Source: Bradyrhizobium sp. S69 (GTDB lineage: Bacteria; Pseudomonadota; Alphaproteobacteria; Rhizobiales; Xanthobacteraceae). From it: DNA of 64,000 nucleotides. A model generated the notes under the pieces. The model was not told the DNA's origin, searched no databases, and saw only the letters and a list, made by a program, of their open reading frames with translations. The first letter of the stretch is position 1, and every line of letters begins with the position of its first letter. Location of the stretch: contig NZ_LMUK01000046.1 of NCBI RefSeq assembly GCF_009766005.1, positions 503,232-567,231 of the forward strand. The letters run 5' to 3'. The translations under genes were made by a program, and so were the position numbers. Positions 25,204 through 34,025 of this stretch are shown here, in pieces.

Positions 25204-26220
25204 ATGGTCCGTGTTCACAGGTTCGCGTTTGGAAGTATTGCTGCGCTGACATTTGCAAGCGTCGCGGTCCCGGCGCTCGCGCAACAGGGGCTCGATGAGC
25301 CGTTCCAGAAACCCTTTCGCGAGTCTCTTGCCGGCAAGACGGTTGCCTATGTGCCGGTCGCGATGAATTTCGATCTTACGGAAGGCTGGTACGCCGGCCT
25401 GAAAAAGGAGCTCGAGCCATACGGTGTCAAGTTCGAGATTCGCGATCCCAACTGGAATACCAATGCCGGCGCGCAGGCCGTCACCTCGCTGATTTCCGAG
25501 AAGCCGGCGGTGATGGTGATTCACAATCCCGACGTTCAGACCTATGCCAAGCTGTTGCAGCGCGCGGAAAACGAGGGGATCTATGTTATCCAGATCAACA
25601 TGGGGTCCGCCTATCGCAGCTCGGCCTTCGTCGGCGCAAACTGGATCGAGATTGGTGAACGCCAGACCGAAGGTGTGGTGAAGGCGTGCGAAGGCAAGTC
25701 GAACAAGATCGCCATCATACAGGGAGCGCTTTCCGCCGCCGCCAGCGCCTATACGCTCAAGGGCGTCGAAAACATCCTCGCCAAGCACCCCGAAATCAAG
25801 GTCGTCTCCAGCCAGGCAGCCGACTGGGATGCGGCAAAGGCCAAGGCGATCACGCAGACGGTGTTGAAGCAGAATCCCGATCTCTGCGGCATTGTGGGCT
25901 TCTGGGATGGCATGGACATCGGCACCGCGGCGGCAGTCAAGGAGGCCGGATTGACCGGCAAGGTGTTTTTGGCGACGTCCGGCGGCGGAGAGCGGAAAGG
26001 CGCATGCGAACTCGTCAAGAACGGATCGTTCGATCTCGACATGAGTTACGACGTGCCGACGCAGGCAGCGCAAATGGCTGGAACGATCAAGTGGCTGCTG
26101 TCTTCCGGGGTCAAGCCCGGATCGGTCAAGGGTTCGGAATACACGACGCTCATTCCGATCACCAAGGAAAACGCCGACAGCCAGACGACGTGCTGGAACC
26201 TGTCCGATCTCAAGAAGTGA
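25204..26220 (+). CDS. Sugar-type periplasmic binding protein (peripla_BP_4 family)
   Basis: A 338-residue binding protein with a Sec signal (hydrophobic core about 9-22, cleavage after A-L-A-Q at about 22-26) and a strong AGGAGG ribosome site before the ATG. The mature part has the repressor-like two-lobe fold of ribose-binding proteins: TVAYVPVAMNFD (about 46-57), M-V-I-H-N-P-D, a N-K-I-A-I-I-Q-G-A block and C-G-I-V-G-F-W-D-G-M-D-I-G. Two cysteines in the C-terminal lobe (near 223 and 265) could form a disulfide. The ligand is not identifiable; a sugar, polyol or sugar lactone would fit the propeller genes next to it. Confidence 0.9.
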   Translation: MVRVHRFAFGSIAALTFASVAVPALAQQGLDEPFQKPFRESLAGKTVAYVPVAMNFDLTEGWYAGLKKELEPYGVKFEIRDPNWNTNAGAQAVTSLISEKPAVMVIHNPDVQTYAKLLQRAENEGIYVIQINMGSAYRSSAFVGANWIEIGERQTEGVVKACEGKSNKIAIIQGALSAAASAYTLKGVENILAKHPEIKVVSSQAADWDAAKAKAITQTVLKQNPDLCGIVGFWDGMDIGTAAAVKEAGLTGKVFLATSGGGERKGACELVKNGSFDLDMSYDVPTQAAQMAGTIKWLLSSGVKPGSVKGSEYTTLIPITKENADSQTTCWNLSDLKK

Positions 26221-26307
26221 TCGCCGCATAAAAACCAGCGTTCCGGGCCGGCGGTCCGGAACGCGCGTACCACGCCGTTCTCCATCAGCAACATCCACGG
26301 AAGCTAG

Positions 26308-28425
26308 ATGCGCGAGACACTGACTCGGCTGCGTTATCGTTACTGGCCGGACCATCTCCTGGGTGAGATCCTATCCAAGAGGTGGACCGAAACTGCCATT
26401 CCGGTGATCTTGCTCTTGATCGTCGGGTTCGCATTAAGTCAGTCGCTCGAACATTTCCTGTCTGCCGCAAGCCTCGCTGACACCGCGCGCGAGGCAGGAG
26501 AAATCGGCTTCATCGGTCTCGGAATGGGGCTCGTCGTTATCGTCGGCGGCATCGACCTTTCGGTGGGATCGATGTTCGCGTTGACGGACTTCTGCGCGCT
26601 CTATCTGCTGGACGTGCTGGGTTGGCCTGTCCCCGCTGTGATCATCGCGACCATGGTCTTCGGCGGACTGCTCGGCGCGGTCAATGGGTTCCTGATCGGC
26701 TATCTCAGGCTTCGCGCCTTCATCACCACGCTCATCACCCTGATCATCTATCGCTCGGCATTCGATCTGCTGATTCAACGCTATTCGAATGCCATCGCCT
26801 CGGCATTTCCGGATATTCCATCCTGGAACTTCATCGGTGACGGAAACGTCTTTGGCATTCCGAGCGTCGCCTTGGTCTACATCGCCGTCGCGATATTTGG
26901 TCATATCTTCCTGACGCGATTGCGGCCTGGCTGGCACATCACGGCGATCGGCGGATCGCGCCGTTCGGCCTATAATTCGGGTATTCCCGTCCGGCGGACC
27001 ATCGCGCTTTGCTATGTCGCAAGCGGCGTGCTGACCAGCGTCGCCGGCCTCTTCTTTGCCGCCCGCCTCGGGACGGTGGGCGGTGATATCGGCGTCGGAC
27101 TAGAGGTGATCGTGCTGACGGCCACCGTTCTTGGCGGCATCACCCTAGGTGGCGGTAAAGGATCGGTCGTCAAATCGCTTGTCGGCGTGCTGGTCGTCCT
27201 GCTGGTCACCAACGGTTTGACCGCCATGAATGCCCGAGGTGGCGTCAACCGCATGGCGCTCGCCACGATTCTGCTGGCGGCCGCGATGATCGACATCCGC
27301 TGGCAGAAGAATCGCACGCGCATCATCAGCAAGGTCTACGTCGCACCGACATACCATGCGCTGCCGCCCGCTCCGTCGACCGAAATCGGCAAGGGCGGAC
27401 CGTTCGAGCAGAATGACAAGCTGCGAGACGTATCGCTGATTGGACTGGGGATGATCGAGGCCCCTGAGGATGTCATCCTCGACCGCAACGACGTGCTCTA
27501 TGCCGGATCACGTCACGGCGACATCATCCGCTTCTTTCCGCCCGACTATCAACGAATGGAGGTGTTCGCGCATATTGGCGGTCAACCACTCGGCATGGCG
27601 TTCGACCGGCAGGACAACCTTTACGTCTGCATCGGCGGCATGGGGCTCTATCGCATCAAGCCTGACGGGACCGTGGAAAAAGCCACCGACGAGACGAACC
27701 GCAGCCTGTACTCCGTGAACGATGACAGCCGTCTCCGGCTCGCGGACGATCTCGACATCACCGATGACGGGCTGATTTTCTTCTCCGAAGCGACCGTCCG
27801 CTATGAGATGGACGAGTGGCCGGTCGATGGACTTGAGGCGCGCGGCAATGGCCGCATCATCTGCTACGACACCAAGAGCGGCGCCACGCATACGGCGCTG
27901 CGCGGGCTCAAATTCCCGAACGGCGTCGCCGTGGCAAGCGATGGGCAGTCGATATTGTTCGCGGAGACCTTCGGTTGCACGGTCAAGCGGTATTGGTTCG
28001 CCGGGCCGAAGAAGGGCGCCGTCGAGGTCGTGATGGATAACCTGCCGGGGTATCCTGACAACATCAACCTTGCTTCGGACGGCAACTACTGGCTGGCGCT
28101 CGTCGGCATGCGCAGCCCGTCGCTCGATCTGGCCTGGAAAATGCCCGGCTTCCGCCGGCGCATGGCCAAGCGGGTCCCGGTCGATGAATGGCTATTTCCA
28201 AACATCAACACCGGCTGTGTCGTCAAATTCAACGAGCAAGGCAAGATTCTGGAGTCGCTCTGGGACCTCAAGGGCGTCAATCATCCGATGATCACCTCGA
28301 TGCGGGAGCACCGCGGCTACCTTTATCTCGGCGGCATCGCCAATAATCGGATAGGACGATTCAAGCTGCAGAATGCCGATCCTGACTTTGTGCAGTATGA
28401 CCGGCGCTGGAGGGGGCAGTCGTGA
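26308..28425 (+). CDS. Fusion of an RbsC-type ABC permease with an SMP-30/strictosidine-synthase-like beta-propeller
   Basis: A 705-residue protein in one uninterrupted frame. Residues 1-335 are an RbsC-family permease with the canonical G-G-I-D-L-S-V-G-S (about 80-88) and VLGGITLGGGKG (about 274-285). After the last membrane span comes R-W-Q-K-N-R-T-R (331-338) and a Pro-rich linker to about 372. Residues 373-705 are a six-bladed propeller of the SMP-30/strictosidine synthase type: E-A-P-E-D-V (384-389), K-F-P-N-G-V-A-V (535-542), A-E-T (552-554) and G-Y-P-D-N-I (581-586), the metal-binding loop signatures. The positive cluster after the last span predicts a cytoplasmic propeller. Propellers of this family hydrolyse lactones using Ca or Zn. 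Permeases of this family are normally about 320-350 residues and stand alone. Confidence 0.9.
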   Translation: MRETLTRLRYRYWPDHLLGEILSKRWTETAIPVILLLIVGFALSQSLEHFLSAASLADTAREAGEIGFIGLGMGLVVIVGGIDLSVGSMFALTDFCALYLLDVLGWPVPAVIIATMVFGGLLGAVNGFLIGYLRLRAFITTLITLIIYRSAFDLLIQRYSNAIASAFPDIPSWNFIGDGNVFGIPSVALVYIAVAIFGHIFLTRLRPGWHITAIGGSRRSAYNSGIPVRRTIALCYVASGVLTSVAGLFFAARLGTVGGDIGVGLEVIVLTATVLGGITLGGGKGSVVKSLVGVLVVLLVTNGLTAMNARGGVNRMALATILLAAAMIDIRWQKNRTRIISKVYVAPTYHALPPAPSTEIGKGGPFEQNDKLRDVSLIGLGMIEAPEDVILDRNDVLYAGSRHGDIIRFFPPDYQRMEVFAHIGGQPLGMAFDRQDNLYVCIGGMGLYRIKPDGTVEKATDETNRSLYSVNDDSRLRLADDLDITDDGLIFFSEATVRYEMDEWPVDGLEARGNGRIICYDTKSGATHTALRGLKFPNGVAVASDGQSILFAETFGCTVKRYWFAGPKKGAVEVVMDNLPGYPDNINLASDGNYWLALVGMRSPSLDLAWKMPGFRRRMAKRVPVDEWLFPNINTGCVVKFNEQGKILESLWDLKGVNHPMITSMREHRGYLYLGGIANNRIGRFKLQNADPDFVQYDRRWRGQS

Positions 28426-29516
28426 TCGCCATCATCCGTGAGATCGCCAACCGTTTTCTCGGTCGCGGAGAAGCGACCATCACCGTGCCGTCGTTCGATG
28501 GGGCATTGAAGCCAAATCAAATACTCGAACAGGCCGAAACCCTGTTCGAATGCGAGGCACCGGAAGATCTTGCGACCGATGGCCATTCGCTCTTCATTGC
28601 CGATGGAACGCGGCTACTGCGCGTAGCCGGATCGTCGCCGACATTGATCCGAACATTCGAACGGCCGATCTCCGCCCTCGCCGCCTTGCCATCGGGTGGA
28701 CTGGCTGTCGCGCTCGGCGGACGTGAGGTGCACATCTACGACAGCATCACGGCCGAGACCCCGGCAGTGGTCTTCACCGGCGAGCTGCATGCCGTAAATG
28801 CGCTCGTTGCGGCGCCTGACGGCACGCTGATCGCTACCGACGGCTCCTCCGAACGAGACGTCGGCGATTGGGCGAGGGATTTGATGGAGCTCGGCGAGAC
28901 TGGCCGGGTCTTTCGGCTGGATCCAAAGACACAAACGATGAGACAGCTTGCCCGGGGGCTCGGCTACGCCTTCGGTGCTGTCGCAAGCGGCAGCGACATC
29001 CTCGTCAGCGAGAGCTGGCGGCATCGCGTGGTTTCGATTGCCCCCGACGGAACACGCAAGGTCATCCTGCGTCATTTGCCGGTCTATCCTTCCCGGCTTG
29101 TCCCAGCCACCGGCGGCGGCTTTTGGCTCACGGCGTTCACCGCTCGCACACAGCTCATCGAGTTTGTGCTTCGCGAACCGGCCTACCGTCGCCGAATGAT
29201 CGCTGAAATCGATCCAGAATATTGGATCGTCCCGCGGCTCAGGTCCGGAAGCTCTTTCAAGGAGCCGCTCCAGGGGGCACACATCAAGACCATGGGGGTG
29301 ATGAAGCCGTGGGCTCCCCCCCGTTCATACGGTCTCGTCATCCGGCTGGGCGCCGACGGATCGCCACGCTACTCGCTGCATAGCCGGGCCGATGGCCTCA
29401 ATCACGGCATCGTCGCCGCTGTCGAGTTCGGCGGCGACCTCGTCGTAATCGCAAAGGGGCCAGGACGCGTACTCAAGCTGCCACTTGCGGTACTCGACAA
29501 GGAGGCCCGCCTATGA
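28422..29516 (+). CDS. Free SMP-30/strictosidine-synthase-like propeller protein, paralog of the fused domain
   Basis: A 364-residue protein starting at a GTG at 28422 that overlaps the fusion stop (GTGA). It repeats the order of the fused propeller: E-A-P-E-D-L-A-T (45-52), A-P-D-G-T (131-135), Y-R-R-R-M followed by Y-W-I-V-P (255-271, against F-R-R-R-M and W-L-F-P in the fusion), and N-H-G near the end. The loop corresponding to G-Y-P-D-N-I in the fusion reads V-Y-P-S-R-L (221-226), so two likely metal or substrate residues are changed. No signal peptide is seen, so it is probably cytoplasmic. It may be a companion enzyme with altered specificity or a catalytically weakened scaffold. Confidence 0.8.
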   Translation: MIAIIREIANRFLGRGEATITVPSFDGALKPNQILEQAETLFECEAPEDLATDGHSLFIADGTRLLRVAGSSPTLIRTFERPISALAALPSGGLAVALGGREVHIYDSITAETPAVVFTGELHAVNALVAAPDGTLIATDGSSERDVGDWARDLMELGETGRVFRLDPKTQTMRQLARGLGYAFGAVASGSDILVSESWRHRVVSIAPDGTRKVILRHLPVYPSRLVPATGGGFWLTAFTARTQLIEFVLREPAYRRRMIAEIDPEYWIVPRLRSGSSFKEPLQGAHIKTMGVMKPWAPPRSYGLVIRLGADGSPRYSLHSRADGLNHGIVAAVEFGGDLVVIAKGPGRVLKLPLAVLDKEARL

Positions 29517-31009
29517 CCGACATTATCCTGTCACTGTCGCAGGCAACCAAACTTTATGCCGGTGTGCCGGCAATCGAGAACGTCGATTTCGAGCTTCGGC
29601 GTGGCGAAATCCACGCATTGGTTGGCGAGAATGGTGCCGGCAAATCGACGCTGACGAAGGTCATGGCCGGCGTCGTCACGTTGACATCAGGAAAAATGAC
29701 CGTCGACGGCGCCAGTTTCGCTCCGAAGACGCCGCTGGAGGCACGCCAGCTCGGCATAGCGATGGTGTTCCAGGAGAACAGCCTGGTGCCCACCATGACC
29801 GTGGCGCAGAACCTGTTTCTGGGGCAGGAGAAGTTCTACAACCGCCTGCGCGGAATCTACATCGCGGCCCAACAATTCCTTCAGTCGCTCAACTTCGACG
29901 TGACGCCGACGGCCACCGTCGGCGGGCTCGGGGCAGCCAAGAAGCAAATGGTCGAAATCGCCCGCGCGGTTCTGCACAACGCAAAGGTCATCATCTTTGA
30001 CGAACCGACGGCCAGCCTCACCCCGGAGGAGAAGAAGTATTTCTTCGATTTGGTGCGGGATCTGAAGAAGCGCGGTGTGTCGATCATCTTCATCTCGCAT
30101 GCGCTCGAGGAAGCGCTGCTGCTCGCCGACCGCATCACGGTCCTGCGCGACGGCAAACATGTCGTGACCGACGATGCATCGAAGTTCGATCGGGCGCGCA
30201 TCGTTCAAGCGATGGTGGGGCGCGACCTCTCCAACACGCTCTACGGCGCACGCAAGGATAGCGTTCGTCCATCCGGCAGGCGGGTATTGACGGTGCAGAA
30301 TCTGAAGATGGCCCCGATGGTCAAGAACAATTCCCTATCGGTGTTCGCCGGCCAGATCACGGGTGTGTTCGGCCTGGTCGGCGCCGGCCGCACCGAAACA
30401 TTCAAAATCGTATCCGGCGTGTTGAAACGTGATTTCTTCCACGGCGGAGAGATCCTGCTCAACGAAAAGCCGGTGCGCTACCGGGTGCCCGGACCGGCTG
30501 TGAAGGCCGGCATCGCCTACGTCACCGAGGACCGCAAGGTCGAGGGCTTCTTCGAGACGGCCTCGATCGCGCGCAACATCTATCTCGGGCTGCTCGCCAA
30601 ATTTCCCTCGGGGCGCACCTGGCTGTCGCGACGCGAAATCAATTCGGCGGGCAAGACGTGGATCGAACGTCTCAAAGTCCGCGCCACCGGCGACGAGATC
30701 AAGGTCGTCGAGCTCTCGGGCGGCAACCAGCAGAAGGTCGTGATCGCCAAATCGCTGATCCAGGATCCGGAGCTGATTATTTTCGACGAACCCACGCGAG
30801 GCGTCGACGTCGGAGCCATTGTCGAAATTCACGAATTGATCAACAAGCTTGCCGACGAGGGCAAGGCGGTGGTCGTGATCTCGTCTTATCTGCCGGAAAT
30901 CATGGCTCTGTCGGATCGGATCCTGGTTTCTCGACAAGGCAAGGTCGTCGAGGAATTCTCCGGGCTCGAAGCCACGGAGGAGAAAATCATGTACGCGGCA
31001 ATCCATTGA
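29513..31009 (+). CDS. Two-domain sugar ABC transporter ATPase (RbsA/XylG type)
   Basis: A 498-residue tandem ATPase. First half: Walker A GENGAGKST (about 38-46), a degenerate signature G-L-G-A-A-K-K-Q-M, Walker B VIIFDEPTASLT. Second half: degenerate Walker A GLVGAGRTE, canonical signature LSGGNQQK, Walker B LIIFDEPTRGVDVG. This one-good-site-per-half pattern is normal for RbsA/XylG. The ATG at 29513 overlaps the stop of the propeller gene (ATGA). It completes the importer of the operon and converges with gguB, 60 bases away. Confidence 0.93.
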   Translation: MTDIILSLSQATKLYAGVPAIENVDFELRRGEIHALVGENGAGKSTLTKVMAGVVTLTSGKMTVDGASFAPKTPLEARQLGIAMVFQENSLVPTMTVAQNLFLGQEKFYNRLRGIYIAAQQFLQSLNFDVTPTATVGGLGAAKKQMVEIARAVLHNAKVIIFDEPTASLTPEEKKYFFDLVRDLKKRGVSIIFISHALEEALLLADRITVLRDGKHVVTDDASKFDRARIVQAMVGRDLSNTLYGARKDSVRPSGRRVLTVQNLKMAPMVKNNSLSVFAGQITGVFGLVGAGRTETFKIVSGVLKRDFFHGGEILLNEKPVRYRVPGPAVKAGIAYVTEDRKVEGFFETASIARNIYLGLLAKFPSGRTWLSRREINSAGKTWIERLKVRATGDEIKVVELSGGNQQKVVIAKSLIQDPELIIFDEPTRGVDVGAIVEIHELINKLADEGKAVVVISSYLPEIMALSDRILVSRQGKVVEEFSGLEATEEKIMYAAIH

Positions 31010-31069
31010 ATGCCGCGGATGTGAGGCCGCGATCGTGCCTTGCGCCGGAGGCCACCGTGGCGACGTCCG

Positions 31070-32260
31070 CTATCTGCGCTGGTTATAGACGTCGACCGCG
31101 ACAGCGCCGAGCAGCACGAGGCCCTTGATCACCAGCTGCCAGTCGATACCGATGCCAAGGATGGACAGGCCGTTGTTCATCACACCCATGATCATGGCGC
31201 CAACCACGGCACCTCCGACCCGGCCGACACCGCCATAGGCAGACGCGCCGCCGATAAAGCAGGCCGCAATGACGTCAAGCTCGAAACCGGTGCCCGCACC
31301 GGGCGTCGCCGAGTTGAGGCGCGCGGTGATGACCAGCCCGCCAAGCGCTGCCAGCACCCCCATATTGACGAAGGTCAGAAAGGTAAGCCGATCGGTCTTG
31401 ACGCCGGACAGTTTCGCGGCTCTGGCATTGCCACCGACGGCGTAAATCTGCCGGCCGAGCACGGTTCGCCGCGTCACAAAGCCGTAGAGCGCGATCAGCG
31501 CCATCAAGATCACGAGCACGTTCGGCAGGCCGTGAAGCGAGGCCATCAGATAGGTCGAGTAGAACAGCAAGCCCGACAGCAGGAAGTTCTTTACGACAAA
31601 CACCGCGTAAGGCTCGACGTCGATGCCGTGCGACTGCTCACGCGCGCGGCCCTTGGCGCTGGAATAGATCATCCCCAGCGCCAGCACGGCGCCGATCAAC
31701 AACGAGGTGGGATGCAGCGTGCCGGCGCCGGGAAACAGCTCCGGAATGTAACCCGACGACAAATTCCGGAAGGTTTCGGGAAACGGCCCGATCGACTGGC
31801 CATCCAAGAGCGCGAACCCGAGGCCCCTGAACACCATCATGCCGGCGAGCGTAACGATAAAGGCCGGAATCTTGAAATAGGCCACCCAGTAACCTTGGGC
31901 CGCGCCGATCGCTGCTCCCACCAGCAGGCAGGCGATGAAGGCCACGGGGTAGCCGACGTGATAGCGCACCATCAGCATGGCCCCGACTGCGCCGACGAAG
32001 CCAGCCACCGAGCCGACCGAGAGATCGATATTGCCGGTGACGATCACCAGCAACATGCCGAATGCCATGATCACGATATAGCTGTTCTGCAGCACGAGAT
32101 TGGTGAGATTGGCCGGCTGCAGCAGGATGCCGTCGGTGACAAACTGGAAGAACAGCATGATCGCAAACAGCGACAGCAGCATGCCATATTCGCGCAGATT
32201 GTTCTTGATGAACCCGCCATGCCGGCGCTGCTCGGGCAGCGAAACCGTCTTGTCTGTCAT
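31070..32260 (-). CDS. gguB: Multiple-sugar ABC transporter permease GguB/MmsB
   Basis: A 396-residue permease, longer than RbsC, matching GguB/XylH. The family marker is V-T-G-N-I-D-L-S-V-G-S-V-A-G (about 78-91), and the cytoplasmic loop G-R-Q-I-Y-A-V-G-G-N-A-R-A-A and the G-G-A-S-A-Y-G-G-V-G segment are intact. Its ATG overlaps the gguA stop by four bases. Gene order chvE-gguA-gguB on one strand is that of Agrobacterium and relatives. Confidence 0.9.
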   Translation of the reverse strand: MTDKTVSLPEQRRHGGFIKNNLREYGMLLSLFAIMLFFQFVTDGILLQPANLTNLVLQNSYIVIMAFGMLLVIVTGNIDLSVGSVAGFVGAVGAMLMVRYHVGYPVAFIACLLVGAAIGAAQGYWVAYFKIPAFIVTLAGMMVFRGLGFALLDGQSIGPFPETFRNLSSGYIPELFPGAGTLHPTSLLIGAVLALGMIYSSAKGRAREQSHGIDVEPYAVFVVKNFLLSGLLFYSTYLMASLHGLPNVLVILMALIALYGFVTRRTVLGRQIYAVGGNARAAKLSGVKTDRLTFLTFVNMGVLAALGGLVITARLNSATPGAGTGFELDVIAACFIGGASAYGGVGRVGGAVVGAMIMGVMNNGLSILGIGIDWQLVIKGLVLLGAVAVDVYNQRR

Positions 32261-33840
32261 ACCTGCATTCCTTGCGTCCGCATGTCGCTCTCGTTCATGC
32301 CCTTCTTGCTGGGGATTTTAATATTACGCATGATGGCGCGCATGATCTTCTCCTGCGTTGCGTCTGCAGCGGCAAACTCGCCGACAAAGGCACCGTCGTT
32401 CATCACACAGATGCGATCGCAGGTGCCGAGCAGTTCCGGCATTTCCGACGAAATCACCACAACGGCCCTGCCGGCCTCCGCCAGCTCGTTGATGATACCG
32501 TAAATCTCATATTTGGCACCGACGTCGATGCCCCGGGTCGGCTCGTCGAGAATGAGCACCTTGGGGTCCGTCATCAGCCATTTCGACAGTACCACCTTCT
32601 GCTGGTTGCCGCCGGACAGTTGGCCGACCTCCTGGTAGACGTCGGAGCAGCGGATCCGCATCCGGTTCCGGTAATCGTTCGCCACCTTCAATTCAGCGAT
32701 GTCGTCGATGACCCAGCGCGGGGCGACCCTGGCGAGACTGGCCAGGGTGACGTTCTTGCGGACGTCATCGGCCAGGATCAGCCCGAGTTGCTTGCGGTCT
32801 TCGGTCACATAAGCGAGGCCGGCATCAATCGCCGTTGCCACATTGGAAAGCTGGACCTCGCGGCCGTCGAGATGGAGCCGTCCGGTGATCTGGCGGCCCC
32901 AGGCCCGGCCGAACAGGCTCATCGCGAACTCGGTCCTGCCAGCGCCCATCAGGCCGGCGATACCAACGACTTCGCCTCGCCGAACTTGAAAATCGACGTT
33001 CTTGATGACCTGCCGCTCGGGATGGAGCGGATGGTACACGGACCAGTCCTCCACCTGCATCACGGGATCGCCAATCGCAGCCTTACGTTCCGGGAAGCGG
33101 TGCGCAAGGTCGCGGTTCACCATGCTGCGGATGATGCGGTCCTCCTGCACTGGTTCGGCGTGGCAATCGATGTCATCGACGGTGCGGCCGTCGCGCAGCA
33201 CCGTGATGCGGTCGGCGACACGGGCAACCTCGTTCAGCTTGTGGGAAATCAGGATCGAGGCGATGCCCTGCTCCCGAAATGTAACGAGACGCTCGAGCAG
33301 CGCTTCGCTGTCCTTTTCATTGAGGCTGGCGGTCGGCTCGTCCAGGATCAACAGCCGCACCCGCTTGGAGAGCGCTTTCGCGATCTCGACCAACTGCTGC
33401 TTGCCGACGCCGAGATCGGTGATCAGTGTGTCCGGCGATTCTTGTAGGCCGACCTGGGTCAGCAATTCGCGCGTGCGCCGATACCCCTCGTAACGATCGA
33501 TGACACCGAGCCGCGACGGCGGATGCGACAGGAAGATATTCTCAGCGATCGACATCAGCGGGATCAGCGCCAACTCCTGGTGGATGATGATGATCCCGAG
33601 CGCCTCGGAATCGTTGATGTCGCGAAAGCGCCGCTCTTCGCCCTCGTAGACGATCGCTCCCTCATAGCTGCCGTGGGGATAGACGCCGCTGAGCACTTTC
33701 ATCAGCGTCGACTTGCCGGCGCCGTTCTCGCCGACCAGGGTATGGATCTGGCCGGGCTCGACAGTGAGGTTGACGTCGCGCAGCGCCTGGACGCCCGCAA
33801 AGCTCTTGCTGACGCCGCGCATTTCCAGCATTGCCGTCAT
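32257..33840 (-). CDS. gguA: Multiple-sugar ABC transporter ATPase GguA/MmsA
   Basis: A 527-residue tandem ATPase. First half: Walker A GENGAGKST (about 38-46), V-G-K-Q-Q-L-V-E-I-A-K-A in the signature position, Walker B LLILDEPTASLNEKD. Second half: degenerate Walker A GLMGAGRTE, signature LSGGNQQK, Walker B VLILDEPTRGIDVG. A C-terminal extension of about 20 residues after the second domain (I-K-I-P-S-K-K-G) is slightly longer than usual. GAGGG lies upstream of the ATG. A dispersed repeat sits between it and chvE, which could affect coupling of the two. Confidence 0.92.
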   Translation of the reverse strand: MTAMLEMRGVSKSFAGVQALRDVNLTVEPGQIHTLVGENGAGKSTLMKVLSGVYPHGSYEGAIVYEGEERRFRDINDSEALGIIIIHQELALIPLMSIAENIFLSHPPSRLGVIDRYEGYRRTRELLTQVGLQESPDTLITDLGVGKQQLVEIAKALSKRVRLLILDEPTASLNEKDSEALLERLVTFREQGIASILISHKLNEVARVADRITVLRDGRTVDDIDCHAEPVQEDRIIRSMVNRDLAHRFPERKAAIGDPVMQVEDWSVYHPLHPERQVIKNVDFQVRRGEVVGIAGLMGAGRTEFAMSLFGRAWGRQITGRLHLDGREVQLSNVATAIDAGLAYVTEDRKQLGLILADDVRKNVTLASLARVAPRWVIDDIAELKVANDYRNRMRIRCSDVYQEVGQLSGGNQQKVVLSKWLMTDPKVLILDEPTRGIDVGAKYEIYGIINELAEAGRAVVVISSEMPELLGTCDRICVMNDGAFVGEFAAADATQEKIMRAIMRNIKIPSKKGMNESDMRTQGMQV

Positions 33841-33871
33841 CGGATCATATCCCTCGTGCGCCGGGCCCTAG

Positions 33872-33968
33872 TCTTTTGTTTTGACGCGTTTTCTTCACGC
33901 GAACCGGTACCCACGGAGCCTGTCATCGGGCGCGCATTCGCGCGACCCGTTGGCTCGAAAACGCTCTA
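33872..33968. repeat. Dispersed palindromic repeat, copy 1
   Basis: About 97 bases running from TCTTTTGTTTTGACGCG to CTCGAAAACGCTCTAG. Outer arms GCGTTTTC (33886-33893) and GAAAACGC (33957-33964) are a perfect inverted repeat, and an inner CGGGCGCGC/GCGCGACCCG stem lies between them. It aligns over nearly its whole length with 51208-51303 at roughly four bases in five. Elements of this kind are common between genes of Bradyrhizobium and relatives. It lies between chvE and gguA. Confidence 0.8.
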
Positions 33969-34025
33969 GTGGGGGTATTGTCCGGCAGGCGCTGGTGGGC
34001 ACCGCACCTGCCGGACAAGTTGCGG

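Noticed and set aside
25186..26355. Minus-strand frame of 389 codons
   Set aside because: Antisense to a sugar-binding protein gene that has a signal peptide and strong ribosome site.
31040..32503. Plus-strand frame of 487 codons
   Set aside because: Antisense to gguB and the end of gguA. Composition (His/Asp/Arg/Gln-rich) is typical of a reverse reading of membrane-protein codons.
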